From assembly GCF_000411135.1 (NCBI RefSeq), contig NZ_KE150262.1:1028824-1092823 (forward strand): 64,000 nucleotides of DNA, given 5' to 3'. Positions 1 to 8,731 of the stretch are shown here, in pieces; position 1 is the first letter of the stretch, and each line of letters opens with the position of its first letter. Position numbers and translations under genes: made by a program. The stretch is from Actinotignum schaalii FB123-CNA-2 (GTDB lineage: Bacteria > Actinomycetota > Actinomycetes > Actinomycetales > Actinomycetaceae). Under the pieces are notes generated by a model. The model was not told the origin of the DNA, made no database searches, and saw only the letters and a program-made list of their open reading frames with translations.

Positions 1-614
1 ACGAGGAGCTACGCCGCGGCGATATCGTGGTCTTTGTGGATCCGGGCGGGTGGCTTGATGATGTGGAAGAAAACCGCTCCTGGATTGCTCAAACCGGCAC
101 TCGAATCCTGCAAGGTATCGGGCTGCTTCCGGCAGACTCTGGTCACTACCTGGTGAAACGAATTATCGCGAAAGGTGGAGATACTGTCAGTTGCTGCGGG
201 GAAGACGGCCGCGTGCAGGTCAATGGCGTACCGATCACGGAGGAATATCTCAATTACGGGGTGTCGCCCTCCTTACAGAAATTTGAGGTGAAGGTTCCGG
301 AAGGGTACCTGTGGATGATGGGGGATAACCGCGCCAATTCCAAAGATTCGCGGTGGCATCAGCGTGAATCCGGAAACGGATTCGTGCCGGTAGAAAACGT
401 GGTGGGCCGGGCCTGGTACGTTTTCTCACCGTGGAGCCGCCACGGGCGCCTACCTGATATGAGCCATGTTTTCGCCGGTGTCCCCGAACCTGCCGCGCCC
501 GCGGGTGCGCGGGTGGCACTGCCGGACAACCCGGTTGATCCACGCTCCTTATACGCGGCTACGGCGACCCAAACCGGGAACCCTCCTGCTGTGCTCTCCG
601 GGCAGGGTGGGTAG
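1..614 (+). CDS. lepB: Signal peptidase I, C-terminal part (cut by window edge)
   Basis: Membrane-bound serine/lysine protease that removes Sec and Tat signal peptides outside the cytoplasmic membrane. The open frame enters from the left edge (frame of base 3), so the N-terminal anchor and the catalytic Ser box are missing. What remains starts with a GDIVVF-type segment, then LVKRIIAKGGD, the box carrying the catalytic Lys, and MGDNRANSKDSR, the conserved box E. The roughly 50-residue tail after box E is Pro/Ala-rich and looks poorly conserved. The next gene, rnhB, starts 5 bp after the stop, so the two are probably cotranscribed; lepB-rnhB-DUF2469-yraN-comM-dprA is a familiar actinobacterial order. 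Family assignment is certain; the N-terminus cannot be judged. Confidence 0.95.
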   Translation, partial: EELRRGDIVVFVDPGGWLDDVEENRSWIAQTGTRILQGIGLLPADSGHYLVKRIIAKGGDTVSCCGEDGRVQVNGVPITEEYLNYGVSPSLQKFEVKVPEGYLWMMGDNRANSKDSRWHQRESGNGFVPVENVVGRAWYVFSPWSRHGRLPDMSHVFAGVPEPAAPAGARVALPDNPVDPRSLYAATATQTGNPPAVLSGQGG

Positions 615-619
615 CACCC

Positions 620-1297
620 GTGCAGGAACCTGATCGCACCGTTGAAAAAGAACTGTTGGCTCGGCTCGAGGCACACGGCGGGGGTATTCTCGCTGCCGTG
701 GATGAAGTGGGTCGCGGCGCCATCGCCGGACCGGTCTGTGTCGGTATAGCCCTCCTGGATAGGAGCACCCCGGATGACTTCCCGCTCGGATTAGGCGATT
801 CGAAAATGCTGAGCGCGCACCGGCGGGAAATGATCTACCAGGCGGCCCGCGACTGGCCGCTCGCGGTGGCGGTGGGAAGCGCAGCCGCCAGTGTGGTCGA
901 CACGGTGGGAATTATTGAAGCCTTGCGATGTGCGGCTGCGGATGCTCTCGCTCAGCTGGAGAAATCCGGATTACGCCCCGATGCTGTTCTCTTAGACGGA
1001 AAACACAATTGGTGGGCCCAGGATTCCCTCTTCGATGCCGAACCGACGGTCCCGCAGCTTCCGGTCACCACCGTGATTAAAGGGGATGCTTCCTGCGCGG
1101 GGATCGCCGCAGCATCCGTCGTCGCGAAAGTTGAGCGAGACCGCTATATGGAGGCACTCGCAAAAGAATTCCCCGATTACGATTGGGAACATAATAAAGG
1201 GTACGGTACGCGTGCTCACCTCGATGCTATCGCGCAGGTGGGGCCGAGCCCGTATCATCGAACGTCGTGGCATTTGCCCGCGGTAAGGAGTGAATAA
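620..1297 (+). CDS. rnhB: Ribonuclease HII
   Basis: Cleaves the RNA strand of RNA:DNA hybrids and incises at single ribonucleotides in DNA. The 225-residue protein has the expected length. DEVGRG near residue 28 supplies the first two catalytic acids, LLDGK near residue 120 the third, and the stretch KGDASCAGIAAASVVAKVERDR the conserved RNase HII core. The GTG start at 620 is 5 bp after the lepB stop. The stop overlaps the next start by one base (TAATG), which indicates translational coupling to the DUF2469 gene. Confidence 0.95.
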   Translation: MQEPDRTVEKELLARLEAHGGGILAAVDEVGRGAIAGPVCVGIALLDRSTPDDFPLGLGDSKMLSAHRREMIYQAARDWPLAVAVGSAAASVVDTVGIIEALRCAAADALAQLEKSGLRPDAVLLDGKHNWWAQDSLFDAEPTVPQLPVTTVIKGDASCAGIAAASVVAKVERDRYMEALAKEFPDYDWEHNKGYGTRAHLDAIAQVGPSPYHRTSWHLPAVRSE

Positions 1298-1620
1298 TGA
1301 GCGAGATTGACGGCTACGAAGCCGAATTGGAACTCGCGTTATATCGCGAGTACCGCGATGTTGTGAAGATTTTCCGCTACGTGGTGGAAACCGAACGGCG
1401 TTTTTACTTGGCCAATGACGTAGACGTGAAAGTACGATCCTCGACTGCAGGTGACGTGTTTTTCGAGGTGAACCTGAGCGATGCGTGGGTGTGGGATATC
1501 TACCGCACATCCCGTTTCATTCGTTCGGTACGGGTGGTGACTTTTAAAGACGTCAATATCGAAGAGCTCAACCAAACCGATATTACTCGGGAACTTGATC
1601 TTCCTGGTTCCTCGCTTTAA
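1297..1620 (+). CDS. DUF2469-family protein
   Basis: Small acidic protein of 107 residues, matching by length, sequence and place the DUF2469 family, which lies between rnhB and yraN across Actinobacteria. The conserved N-terminal pattern of alternating Glu, Leu and Tyr (ELELALYREYRDVVKIFRY) and the following ETERRFYLAND segment are present. No catalytic motif, signal peptide or membrane segment is visible, so it is presumably cytoplasmic. The ATG overlaps the rnhB stop by one base. The molecular function of the family is unknown to me. Confidence 0.85.
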   Translation: MSEIDGYEAELELALYREYRDVVKIFRYVVETERRFYLANDVDVKVRSSTAGDVFFEVNLSDAWVWDIYRTSRFIRSVRVVTFKDVNIEELNQTDITRELDLPGSSL

Positions 1621-1749
1621 TCGGGAGAATGTTGCGTCGTGAGCTCTAGCGAAGCTTACGTTTATCCACAGGTATCTGAAACGACGACGCTATCCCCAGC
1701 CGCGCACCGCACGAGCCACCATTGGTAATATCCGCGTCACACTAGGGGC

Positions 1750-2175
1750 ATGTACCAGTGTGAAACTTTGCATGCCACCATTGCTCGCAACGAGCTCGCC
1801 CCACTTCCTCCTTCCGCCACCACCCGGGAGGTAGGCGAGTGGGGAGAAAACGTGGCCGCCGCATATGTGCGGGAGCACGGCTACCACGTGCTGGCCCAGA
1901 ATTGGAGATGCCGATGCGGGGAAATTGACCTGGTATGCCGCGAAGAGCCCAGCGGCGCACTGGTTGCGGTTGAGGTGAAAACCCGCCGCGGGCGGAATAC
2001 GGTTCCCGCTCCTCTGGCCGTTAGTACCGAAAAATATCGCAGGCTTCGCCATCTTCTGGCGCAGTGGCTCCACGTAGAAGGTGGAACCTACCCCGCACTC
2101 GCGGTGGATATCGTGGCCGTGAATGTGCCTACCTCCGGTCCCGTCACTATCGACCATCTGCGGAACGCCTCATGA
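1750..2175 (+). CDS. yraN: YraN/UPF0102 family endonuclease-like protein
   Basis: The 141-residue protein carries the PD-(D/E)XK-like pattern of UPF0102: GEWGENVAAAYVREHGY, then the GEIDLVCRE strand and VAVEVKTRRG with the conserved E-x-K. The family is related to Holliday-junction resolvases, but its cellular role is not established. The stop overlaps the comM start as ATGA, and the gene sits with the DNA-uptake genes comM and dprA, suggesting a role with transforming or recombining DNA. The 129 bp gap upstream suggests its own promoter. The first 25 residues before REVGEWGE are not conserved, so the true start could lie slightly downstream. Confidence 0.88.
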   Translation: MYQCETLHATIARNELAPLPPSATTREVGEWGENVAAAYVREHGYHVLAQNWRCRCGEIDLVCREEPSGALVAVEVKTRRGRNTVPAPLAVSTEKYRRLRHLLAQWLHVEGGTYPALAVDIVAVNVPTSGPVTIDHLRNAS

Positions 2176-3692
2176 TTGGCACCTCCCATACCGTCTCTAT
2201 CCTCGGTGTTCGGGGCATGCCTATCCGGGTGGAAGTAGCGCTCCTTTCGGGACTGCCCAATTTCACTATCGTTGGCCTGCCCGATGCTGCGGTGAGCGAA
2301 TCACGCGAACGCATCCGAGCCGCTTTCGCCGCGGCTCGGATCCCATTCCCGGCCGGGCGCGTCACTGTGAACTTGTCTCCGGCAGATACCCCGAAAGTCG
2401 GTACCGCTTTCGATGTGGCGATCGCTGCCGCCATCCTCGCTGCGCAGGCCCATTCCCACGTGCCGCCCGGAAGCGTCTTCCTAGGCGAATTAGGGCTGGA
2501 CGGATCGGTGCGCCCGGTGCGGGGAGTATTACCGTGCGTGCTGGGCGCCGCTCACCATGGCTTCCAGCACGCCATTGTTCCGCACGGTTGCGGAGCCGAA
2601 GCTGCGCTGGCCCAGATCCAAGTGGGAGAAATCTGGCATATCACCCAAATAGCGCAGCGCCTGGGGGTTGCTAGTGATCCCGTGCCGCCACCGCCACCCG
2701 TGCCGGTATCCCCACCCCGCACCGGCAGCGATAGTGGCGACCTCGCTGAGGTACGGGGCCAATACCTGGCCCGCCACGCCTTGGAAATAGCAGCCGCGGG
2801 CGGCCACCACCTTCTCATGATCGGGGCACCCGGCGTGGGTAAATCCATGCTGGCCACCCGGCTACCGGGAATTATGCCTCCCCTCACCCGCGCACAGGCG
2901 GTTGAAAGCGCCAGCATTCGCTCCATCGTCGGGCAATTTGAGGAGATCACCACCCGGCCTCCCTACGTGGCGCCTCACCACACTTCAAGCGCCACCGCGC
3001 TGGTGGGAGGAGGCAGCCGGCCCCGCCCCGGAGCGATCTCCCTCGCGCACCACGGTGTACTTTTCCTCGATGAACTTCCCGAATTCACCACCAGAGCCAT
3101 CCAGTCCCTCCGCGAACCCATGGAATCGGGAGAAGTACATATTCACCGCGCCCAAGGCTCGGTATGCTTCCCGGCCCGTTTCCAACTGGTAGGAGCAGGA
3201 AACCCGTGCAGGTGCGGCAGGCTACTTGATTCCCCAACCTCCTGCACCTGTTCGGGGGCAGACCGCGCCCACTACCAGCACCGCATCGGAGGCCCGCTCC
3301 GGGATCGCATCGATCTTATGGTTAATCTGCCCAGGCCTAGTCGGGCTGAATTAGCCGCGGGCAACAGCGGGGATAGTAGCGAAACGGTCGCCGCGCGAGT
3401 GCGTGAAGCACGTGAACGCCAACACCACCGCTTCCGGGGCGAAACCTGGGATATCAACGCGGCGATACCAGGTACCTGGCTCCGTGCGCATACCCAGTTA
3501 GCACCCAGTTCAAGCGCGAGCCTGGGTGAGGCTCTCACCCGCGGTCTCATCAGCATGCGGGCCGCGGATAAAATCCTGCGAGTTGCCTGGACCCTTGCAG
3601 ATCTAGCAGGCCATACACAGCCCACCACCGACGACGTTGCCGGGGCATTTGCCCTGCGCGGAAAAGGAAATTCTAGTTATGACAGAGGATAA
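2172..3692 (+). CDS. comM: YifB/ComM family Mg-chelatase-like AAA+ ATPase
   Basis: AAA+ helicase-like protein of 506 residues; ComM promotes branch migration during natural transformation in other bacteria. The N-terminal Lon-like fold starts with ILGVRGMPIRVEVALLSGLP and NFTIVGLPDAAVSESRERI. Walker A is GAPGVGKS at about residues 218-225, Walker B is in VLFLDELPEF, and a CxC...CxC zinc-like segment follows (NPCRCGRL, SCTCSG). The start at 2172 is chosen because it overlaps the yraN stop by four bases (ATGA); an upstream ATG in the same frame lies inside yraN. It overlaps the dprA start by 14 bp. Whether this organism is transformable cannot be told from here. Confidence 0.93.
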   Translation: MIGTSHTVSILGVRGMPIRVEVALLSGLPNFTIVGLPDAAVSESRERIRAAFAAARIPFPAGRVTVNLSPADTPKVGTAFDVAIAAAILAAQAHSHVPPGSVFLGELGLDGSVRPVRGVLPCVLGAAHHGFQHAIVPHGCGAEAALAQIQVGEIWHITQIAQRLGVASDPVPPPPPVPVSPPRTGSDSGDLAEVRGQYLARHALEIAAAGGHHLLMIGAPGVGKSMLATRLPGIMPPLTRAQAVESASIRSIVGQFEEITTRPPYVAPHHTSSATALVGGGSRPRPGAISLAHHGVLFLDELPEFTTRAIQSLREPMESGEVHIHRAQGSVCFPARFQLVGAGNPCRCGRLLDSPTSCTCSGADRAHYQHRIGGPLRDRIDLMVNLPRPSRAELAAGNSGDSSETVAARVREARERQHHRFRGETWDINAAIPGTWLRAHTQLAPSSSASLGEALTRGLISMRAADKILRVAWTLADLAGHTQPTTDDVAGAFALRGKGNSSYDRG

Positions 3693-5046
3693 AACACCAT
3701 GGACCGGCAGCGAAATAACCGGAGCTGCCGGCGTAACACAAACCGCCACGGAAACGTCCGACACAGTAGCGGCTCACCCGGGAATTACCAGCACGAAAAA
3801 CACGAGCACGCAAGAAGAAACCGCAGCAATGGCATGGACACGCTTGGCCGAAGGGGAGGACTACCATGCCGTTGCGCTCACCGAACATCTCGGTTACGCC
3901 GGAGCTCTGGATTGGTTGGAAGAAATACGCGCGGGTGCCCCGATTCCTGAATCGCTGCGCGCAGCCACTGCTCGCTGGAGTGCCCGCTACGATGCACAGG
4001 GCTTTGCGCGCGACCGTGAACTACTTAACCGAGGTTACGGCTTCACCTACCCGGGTAGCCCCACCTGGCCGCGATCCTTAGCACAGCTCGGGGAACAACG
4101 TCCGCTGGGACTATGGTGGAAAGGAAATATTGCGGCGCTGGATCGCCCCACGCTCGCGATGGTGGGCTCCCGCGCCGCTACCGACTATGGCGAAAAGATC
4201 GCCACCGATTTCAGTTACGAACTTGCTGAACGCGGTGCTCTTATTGTTTCCGGGGGAGCCATTGGTATTGATGCGGCTGCTCACCGTGGCGCTATACTCG
4301 CGAACGCTCCGACCGCGGTGGTCTTTGCCAGCGGGATCAACCGGCCCTATCCTAAAGTCCACCAGGAACTCTTCGCGCGGATTCTTGATACTGGCGGGCT
4401 TGCCCTTTCCGAAACTGCTCCGGGCAATGCCCCTCACCGGCACCGTTTTCTGGCCCGGAACCGGATCATTGCCGGCCTATCACGTGCCGTTGTTGTTATT
4501 GAAGCTCCCTATAGGTCGGGCGCCATTAATACCGCGGGGCACGCACATACTTACGGCATCCCGGTCGGGGCAGTGCCCGGATCCATTTACGCGATGTGTT
4601 CAACGGGCTGCCATCGGCTGCTGCGAGAAGGAGCGGTGTGTATTACCGGGGTGGAAGATATTGTGGAATTGCTCGGCTTTAGCGCCGGCCAGCAATTTGT
4701 CCAAGATCGCGCGCGGGTGGCGGAGGGGAACACCACGGCTGCTCACCGCGGCGCATCGGCCAGCCGAACGGTTACTCACGCGCTTGCCGGCGGGGTGCAA
4801 TTAGGGCTCGGGCTAACTGTTACCGATCCGCTTGCCGGGGATCCCCGGGCGGTGCGGGTGCGCGACGCGCTACCGGCTCGCAACTACCAGCCCCTGGATA
4901 AAATAGCGCAGACCGCGGGAATGGGATTTACCGAAGTGATGGCGGCCCTCGGGAAACTTGAGATAGCAGGAATTGCGGAGAGCCGGGGAGGGAAGTGGCG
5001 CCTGACGCCCCAGGCTCGGGAGTCGAGCCGACAGCGGGCCACCTAA
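3679..5046 (+). CDS. dprA: DNA-processing protein DprA
   Basis: Rossmann-fold protein that loads RecA on incoming single-stranded DNA during transformation. The core reads GSRAATDYGEKIA near residue 162, then IVSGGAIGIDAAAHRGAI, and a domain ending in a winged-helix segment (LDKIAQTAGMGFTEVMAALGKLEIAG). The chosen ATG at 3679 has GAAAAGGAAA just upstream and overlaps comM by 14 bp. The first 50 residues are Thr/Ala/Glu-rich and look unstructured; an alternative ATG at 3829 (MAWTRLAEG) would remove them. A second low-complexity stretch lies between the Rossmann and winged-helix parts. Confidence 0.93.
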   Translation: MTEDKTPWTGSEITGAAGVTQTATETSDTVAAHPGITSTKNTSTQEETAAMAWTRLAEGEDYHAVALTEHLGYAGALDWLEEIRAGAPIPESLRAATARWSARYDAQGFARDRELLNRGYGFTYPGSPTWPRSLAQLGEQRPLGLWWKGNIAALDRPTLAMVGSRAATDYGEKIATDFSYELAERGALIVSGGAIGIDAAAHRGAILANAPTAVVFASGINRPYPKVHQELFARILDTGGLALSETAPGNAPHRHRFLARNRIIAGLSRAVVVIEAPYRSGAINTAGHAHTYGIPVGAVPGSIYAMCSTGCHRLLREGAVCITGVEDIVELLGFSAGQQFVQDRARVAEGNTTAAHRGASASRTVTHALAGGVQLGLGLTVTDPLAGDPRAVRVRDALPARNYQPLDKIAQTAGMGFTEVMAALGKLEIAGIAESRGGKWRLTPQARESSRQRAT

Positions 5047-5067
5047 GGCTCGCATAAACTGGGGAGT

Positions 5068-6003
5068 ATGCGAGTAGCAGATATTTTGGACCGTTATGAG
5101 CGAGAACTGCGGCTGCGCCGCGGATACTCCGAACATACGATCCGCGCCTATCTACACGAGGTGGTGTCTCTCCTCGCTTTCCTTCACGAGCTATCTACCG
5201 GAAACAAGCCGGCGGATCAGGACTCATCCGATCTTGATATTGATCTCGAACACCTGGATCTCGCTGATTTGCGGGCCTGGCTAGCCCATTCACGCGAACA
5301 CGGGAGTGCCCTAGCCTCAATGGCTCGGCAATCTGCTGCAATACGTACTTTTAGTTCCTGGGCATACCGATGCGGCTATACCGCTTCGGATGCGGCAGCA
5401 CGGTTGAAATCACCTCGGGTCACCAACGAGCTCCCGCATGTTCTCAATGAGCACCAGGCCCAACAGTTGCTTAACAACGCGAAAAGCCATGCGGTCGAGA
5501 GCGGAGAAGCTCTCGCCTACCGGGACTGGGCGGCCCTCGAGCTCATGTACGCGGCTGGTTTGCGTGTGAGCGAAGTCTGTTCTCTGGATATTGACCAGGT
5601 TCGCCCTGATTTGACGGTGCGCGTCGTCGGAAAAGGAAATAAGGAACGTGTGGTCCCGTACGGGGTGCCGGCTATGCGGGCCGTGCAGGAATACCTGCCC
5701 GCGCGTGCCGCTCTTATGAAAGAACCGACCAGGGCTCTCTTTTTGGGGGCACAAGGCAGGCGTCTCAACCCGCGTTCGCTGCGTGACGTCGTGCACCGGG
5801 CTGCCAGCCGTGCGGGAGTACCCGATATTACCCCTCACGATTTACGCCATTCCGCAGCCACGCATCTTCTTAACGGTGGCTCAGACTTGCGCAGCGTTCA
5901 AGAGATCCTCGGTCACTCATCCCTGCAAACCACGCAGCGCTACACTCACGTCAGCGCCGACAGGCTCCGGGCTGCTTTCGCCCAAGCCCACCCTCGGGCC
6001 TAA
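5068..6003 (+). CDS. xerC: Tyrosine recombinase XerC/XerD type
   Basis: Site-specific recombinase that resolves chromosome dimers at dif. The N-terminal SAM-like domain (ILDRYERELRLRRGYSEHTIRAY) is followed by a catalytic domain with all expected residues: Arg in AAGLRVSEVC (about residue 166), Lys in VVGKGNKERVVP, H-x-x-R in TPHDLRHSAATHL (about 257), a second His in LGHSSLQTTQRYTHV and the nucleophile Tyr in that motif. The 311-residue length is normal. The position after dprA and before the rpsB region matches actinobacterial xerC rather than xerD, but sequence alone does not separate them. No mobile element borders it, so it is the chromosomal recombinase and not an integrase. Confidence 0.9.
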   Translation: MRVADILDRYERELRLRRGYSEHTIRAYLHEVVSLLAFLHELSTGNKPADQDSSDLDIDLEHLDLADLRAWLAHSREHGSALASMARQSAAIRTFSSWAYRCGYTASDAAARLKSPRVTNELPHVLNEHQAQQLLNNAKSHAVESGEALAYRDWAALELMYAAGLRVSEVCSLDIDQVRPDLTVRVVGKGNKERVVPYGVPAMRAVQEYLPARAALMKEPTRALFLGAQGRRLNPRSLRDVVHRAASRAGVPDITPHDLRHSAATHLLNGGSDLRSVQEILGHSSLQTTQRYTHVSADRLRAAFAQAHPRA

Positions 6004-6041
6004 AGAAGTATCGCAGGAGTATTACTGAAGCGTCACTGGTA

Positions 6042-6794
6042 TCAGGGATAAAGACGGATCTCACGCCGGTAGAGGAGCGAAAGCGGGTCAATATAGGTTT
6101 TCCCGCGCCGTGCACCCCAGTGCAAAACATCGCCGGGGAAGCGTCCGCCATCCTCATGGCCGGCCAGTAATGTCCCAATCACCATTCCGGTGCTCACGGT
6201 ATCCCCGCGCCGTACCTGTGGTTCGACCGGTTCGTAAGTGGTGCGCAGGCCATTGGCGTGTTCAATAGAAATAACGGGGCGGTCCGCGAGCATCCCGGCA
6301 TAGACCACGGTGCCCGTGCCAGCGGCAAGGACGGGGCTGCCTGCTGGGAGCTCCACATCCACTCCGCGATGCCCGGGTAGCCAATTGTGCTTCGGTGGAT
6401 CAAAGGGGCGAGTGACCACAGGTTCGCTACCGGTGGGGGAGCGGAAGCCAGTAGTGCGGGGAAGCGAGGACGTTGTATAGGTTGTATTCCTGGCACTCGT
6501 CATGCGCGCGGATGCCAGCGGTGCCTTTGGCTTACTTTCCGTTGCCGAAGCTGCGGCCTGCGTGGGAGTGTTTTCCGACGACGGCGCTACTGTGCCAGAT
6601 GCTGATTGCGAAATGAGGCTCGCTACCAGGGTGAGAGCCGCGCCTGCCGCGGCCAAGCAGCGTGCCACGATCATGCGCCTCGCACGGGAGGAGGAGCGCA
6701 CGGTGGCCCGAGCACGGGTACTGGTGCCCGGGCCACAGCGCATACCGGGGAATCGAGTCGCAAAAATCCTGAGAGTCTTCATAGGGCTGAGCAT
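6042..6794 (-). CDS. M23-family (LytM-like) peptidoglycan peptidase, secreted or anchored
   Basis: Predicted Zn endopeptidase cutting peptide cross-links in peptidoglycan. The C-terminal half is an M23 domain: GHRGVDVELPAGSPVLAAGTG supplies His and Asp ligands, and VLHWGARR replaces the usual H-x-H with L-H-W, as in many actinobacterial homologues. A hydrophobic segment (LAAAGAALTLVASLISQ) after an Arg-rich N-terminus acts as signal or anchor, followed by a Ser/Ala/Thr-rich linker. The start is uncertain: in-frame ATGs lie at 6848, 6794 and 6782; none has a strong ribosome site, and 6848 has none at all. It converges with xerC across 38 bp. An M23 gene near rpsB is common in Actinobacteria. 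Confidence 0.85.
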   Translation of the reverse strand: MLSPMKTLRIFATRFPGMRCGPGTSTRARATVRSSSRARRMIVARCLAAAGAALTLVASLISQSASGTVAPSSENTPTQAAASATESKPKAPLASARMTSARNTTYTTSSLPRTTGFRSPTGSEPVVTRPFDPPKHNWLPGHRGVDVELPAGSPVLAAGTGTVVYAGMLADRPVISIEHANGLRTTYEPVEPQVRRGDTVSTGMVIGTLLAGHEDGGRFPGDVLHWGARRGKTYIDPLSLLYRREIRLYP

Positions 6795-6911
6795 TCCCTG
6801 ACTAGAGCTCACCCGCCAGCGGGCTTCTTCATGCTGTGGATAGTTCATACGTATCCGCAGCCTGTGGATGGCTCTGGCCTTTATCTGGGCGCTCGCTCGG
6901 GTTTTGCGCTG

Positions 6912-7982
6912 TTATCCGCGGTTTTTGCCTTTCAGGCGCATCGTTTCCCGACGCCCGCGGGTATTCTCTTTCGAAGCGTACCGATCCTGGCTCCGCGCCG
7001 TTCGCGCATCGCTGCGGCAACGTAACCGCTCCGCCTCCGCCATCATCCGCAGATAGCGGTCTAGCCGGTCCGCATCCAAAGACCCGCTCGCACAGGCCTC
7101 ACGCACCGCACACCCCGGCTCACGCCCGTGGCTACAATTCGCGAAATGGCACGATGCAGCCAAGTTGTGAATATCCGCGAAGGTATCCGCAATAGCCTCC
7201 GTGTCCATCGTGGCTCCCAAAGCGCGTACTCCGGGGGTATCGATGACCGCGAAGTTTTCTCCGCAGACCAGCTGACGCCCAGTGGTGGTGTGCCGACCCT
7301 TATGGTCACTTTCGCGCACCGCTCCCACAGTCTGGGTAGCTCCTAGCAAAGTATTGGTGAGGGTGGATTTCCCCGCGCCGGAGCGCCCCACCACCACGAC
7401 CGTGCCGGAGAGGCGCTCAACGAGCCGCGCCACGTCCGCAGCTGAGCGTGCGTCAAGCGCAAGCACTTCCTCGCATCCCTCACCCAGTTCCTGAAGATCT
7501 GCCGGGTTTGCCAGGTCCGCCTTCGTGAGCACCACCCAGGGACGTGCCCCGCTCGCGTGGGCCAGGGCCACGAAACGTTCGATACGCCCGCGACTGGCTG
7601 CTGGCACCACGGGTTCCACAATGAGAACCACATCAATATTCGCGCAGATAGGTTGCTCGAGAGCGGTACGGCCCACCGACGGGCGGGTGAGGTAGGTACG
7701 GCGCGGCAAAATGTCGAGAATATGCCCGGCATCATCCACGCCTACCCAGTCACCCACCACCGGCGGCCAGGATGCACTATCCCGGCAGTGTCCCGGAATG
7801 TCGAGGTCAATGCGCGACGGCGCCCCGTCCGGCGCACCGCCACCATCAACGAGGAGCACCTCAACGGCGCCGCGATGTACCGCGGCAATCCGCCCTCCAT
7901 GTACGCAGGTGCCGCCGCCAAGGTTCATTTCCGCGACTTTCAGGTAGGCTGCCCAGCGTTCATCAAAGCCCAGAAAACTCAT
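6912..7982 (-). CDS. rsgA: Ribosome small-subunit-dependent GTPase A
   Basis: Circularly permuted GTPase that acts late in 30S subunit maturation. An N-terminal OB-like domain comes first, then the permuted G motifs: TKADLANPADL (G4), GRSGAGKSTLTNTLLG (Walker A/G1), and DTPGVRALG (G3). A C-terminal zinc-binding segment C-x-x-x-x-C-x-H-x-x-x-x-x-C (CHFANCSHGREPGC) follows. The 356-residue length is typical. The ATG is preceded by GAAGGGA and overlaps the upstream ABC permease stop by four bases (ATGA), so this housekeeping gene is translationally coupled to an accessory transporter operon. Confidence 0.93.
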   Translation of the reverse strand: MSFLGFDERWAAYLKVAEMNLGGGTCVHGGRIAAVHRGAVEVLLVDGGGAPDGAPSRIDLDIPGHCRDSASWPPVVGDWVGVDDAGHILDILPRRTYLTRPSVGRTALEQPICANIDVVLIVEPVVPAASRGRIERFVALAHASGARPWVVLTKADLANPADLQELGEGCEEVLALDARSAADVARLVERLSGTVVVVGRSGAGKSTLTNTLLGATQTVGAVRESDHKGRHTTTGRQLVCGENFAVIDTPGVRALGATMDTEAIADTFADIHNLAASCHFANCSHGREPGCAVREACASGSLDADRLDRYLRMMAEAERLRCRSDARTARSQDRYASKENTRGRRETMRLKGKNRG

Positions 7983-8731
7983 ACAACATCCCTTCGCATA
8001 CCCGAACGCAGCCGAGCCACCGCATGGCGGGTCGCTATCACACCAATACCGGCCCAGAGCGCCGCAACCGCAATATCACGGACTATCAGCCACCCGGCCG
8101 GCTCAGCGATACCGGCAATGGTTCCCGAGAGGGGGACCGCATTCGCCAGTACTACCAGCACGGGCGGATAGTAATCGAGGGGCACAATCACCCCGGTGAA
8201 CACCGGCAGGAACGTCGCGAGCAGTGTCGCCCCCAGATACGGATCGGGCAGATCCACCCCGATCCCGGCCGCCGCTACTCCGAGCAACATCCCGCAGACC
8301 AAGGCCGCGCACGCCAGGAGCGTCACTCGCCCCAGCAGCGCGGCATCTTTGTCCGGGGAGAGCAGGAAGACGGCGCCGATGGCGGCAATACCGGTGGAGA
8401 CCGCCAAGATACATGGAACGGTAGCCACCGCCACCCAGTACACCACGTCGAAGCGACGGCGCAGGTGAACTTCCTGGAAGATCCCCAGTGCCCGGTCGGT
8501 TGCCACCGCGCTGACCACTCCGGAGGCCACCGAGGTGGCCAAGGCAACCAGCGCCGCGGCATAGCCGGTGCGCACCAGGTCCGGGGTTCCCACGTCATTG
8601 CCGAGCACCACATCAAAAAGCACGTCGAGGAGCGGAAGCACCAGGAGGGTGGTCACCGCCGTCCCCACCGTCGCAAAAGTCACCGAGGATGCCCAGGAGA
8701 CCCTGATAATCGAGCGATAGCGCGTCAGCAT
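7979..8731 (-). CDS. ABC-2 type transporter permease (second subunit)
   Basis: Membrane protein of 250 residues with about six hydrophobic helices (for example VTFATVGTAVTTLLVLPLL, AALVALATSVASGVV, VTLLACAALVCGMLLGVAA). It resembles the short ABC-2 permeases that pair with DrrA/NatA-type ATPases for export of drugs, peptides or lipids. The start at 8731 is chosen because its ATG shares one base with the stop of the preceding permease (TGATG) and has GGAGGTG upstream; a longer in-frame start at 8809 lies inside the other permease. Its last bases overlap the rsgA start. Substrate unknown. Confidence 0.8.
   Translation of the reverse strand: MLTRYRSIIRVSWASSVTFATVGTAVTTLLVLPLLDVLFDVVLGNDVGTPDLVRTGYAAALVALATSVASGVVSAVATDRALGIFQEVHLRRRFDVVYWVAVATVPCILAVSTGIAAIGAVFLLSPDKDAALLGRVTLLACAALVCGMLLGVAAAGIGVDLPDPYLGATLLATFLPVFTGVIVPLDYYPPVLVVLANAVPLSGTIAGIAEPAGWLIVRDIAVAALWAGIGVIATRHAVARLRSGMRRDVV

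Noticed and set aside
5068-6003. Tyrosine recombinase considered as an integrase of a mobile element
   Set aside because: It lies in conserved order after dprA, has the length and motifs of XerC, and there is no attachment-site duplication or cargo.
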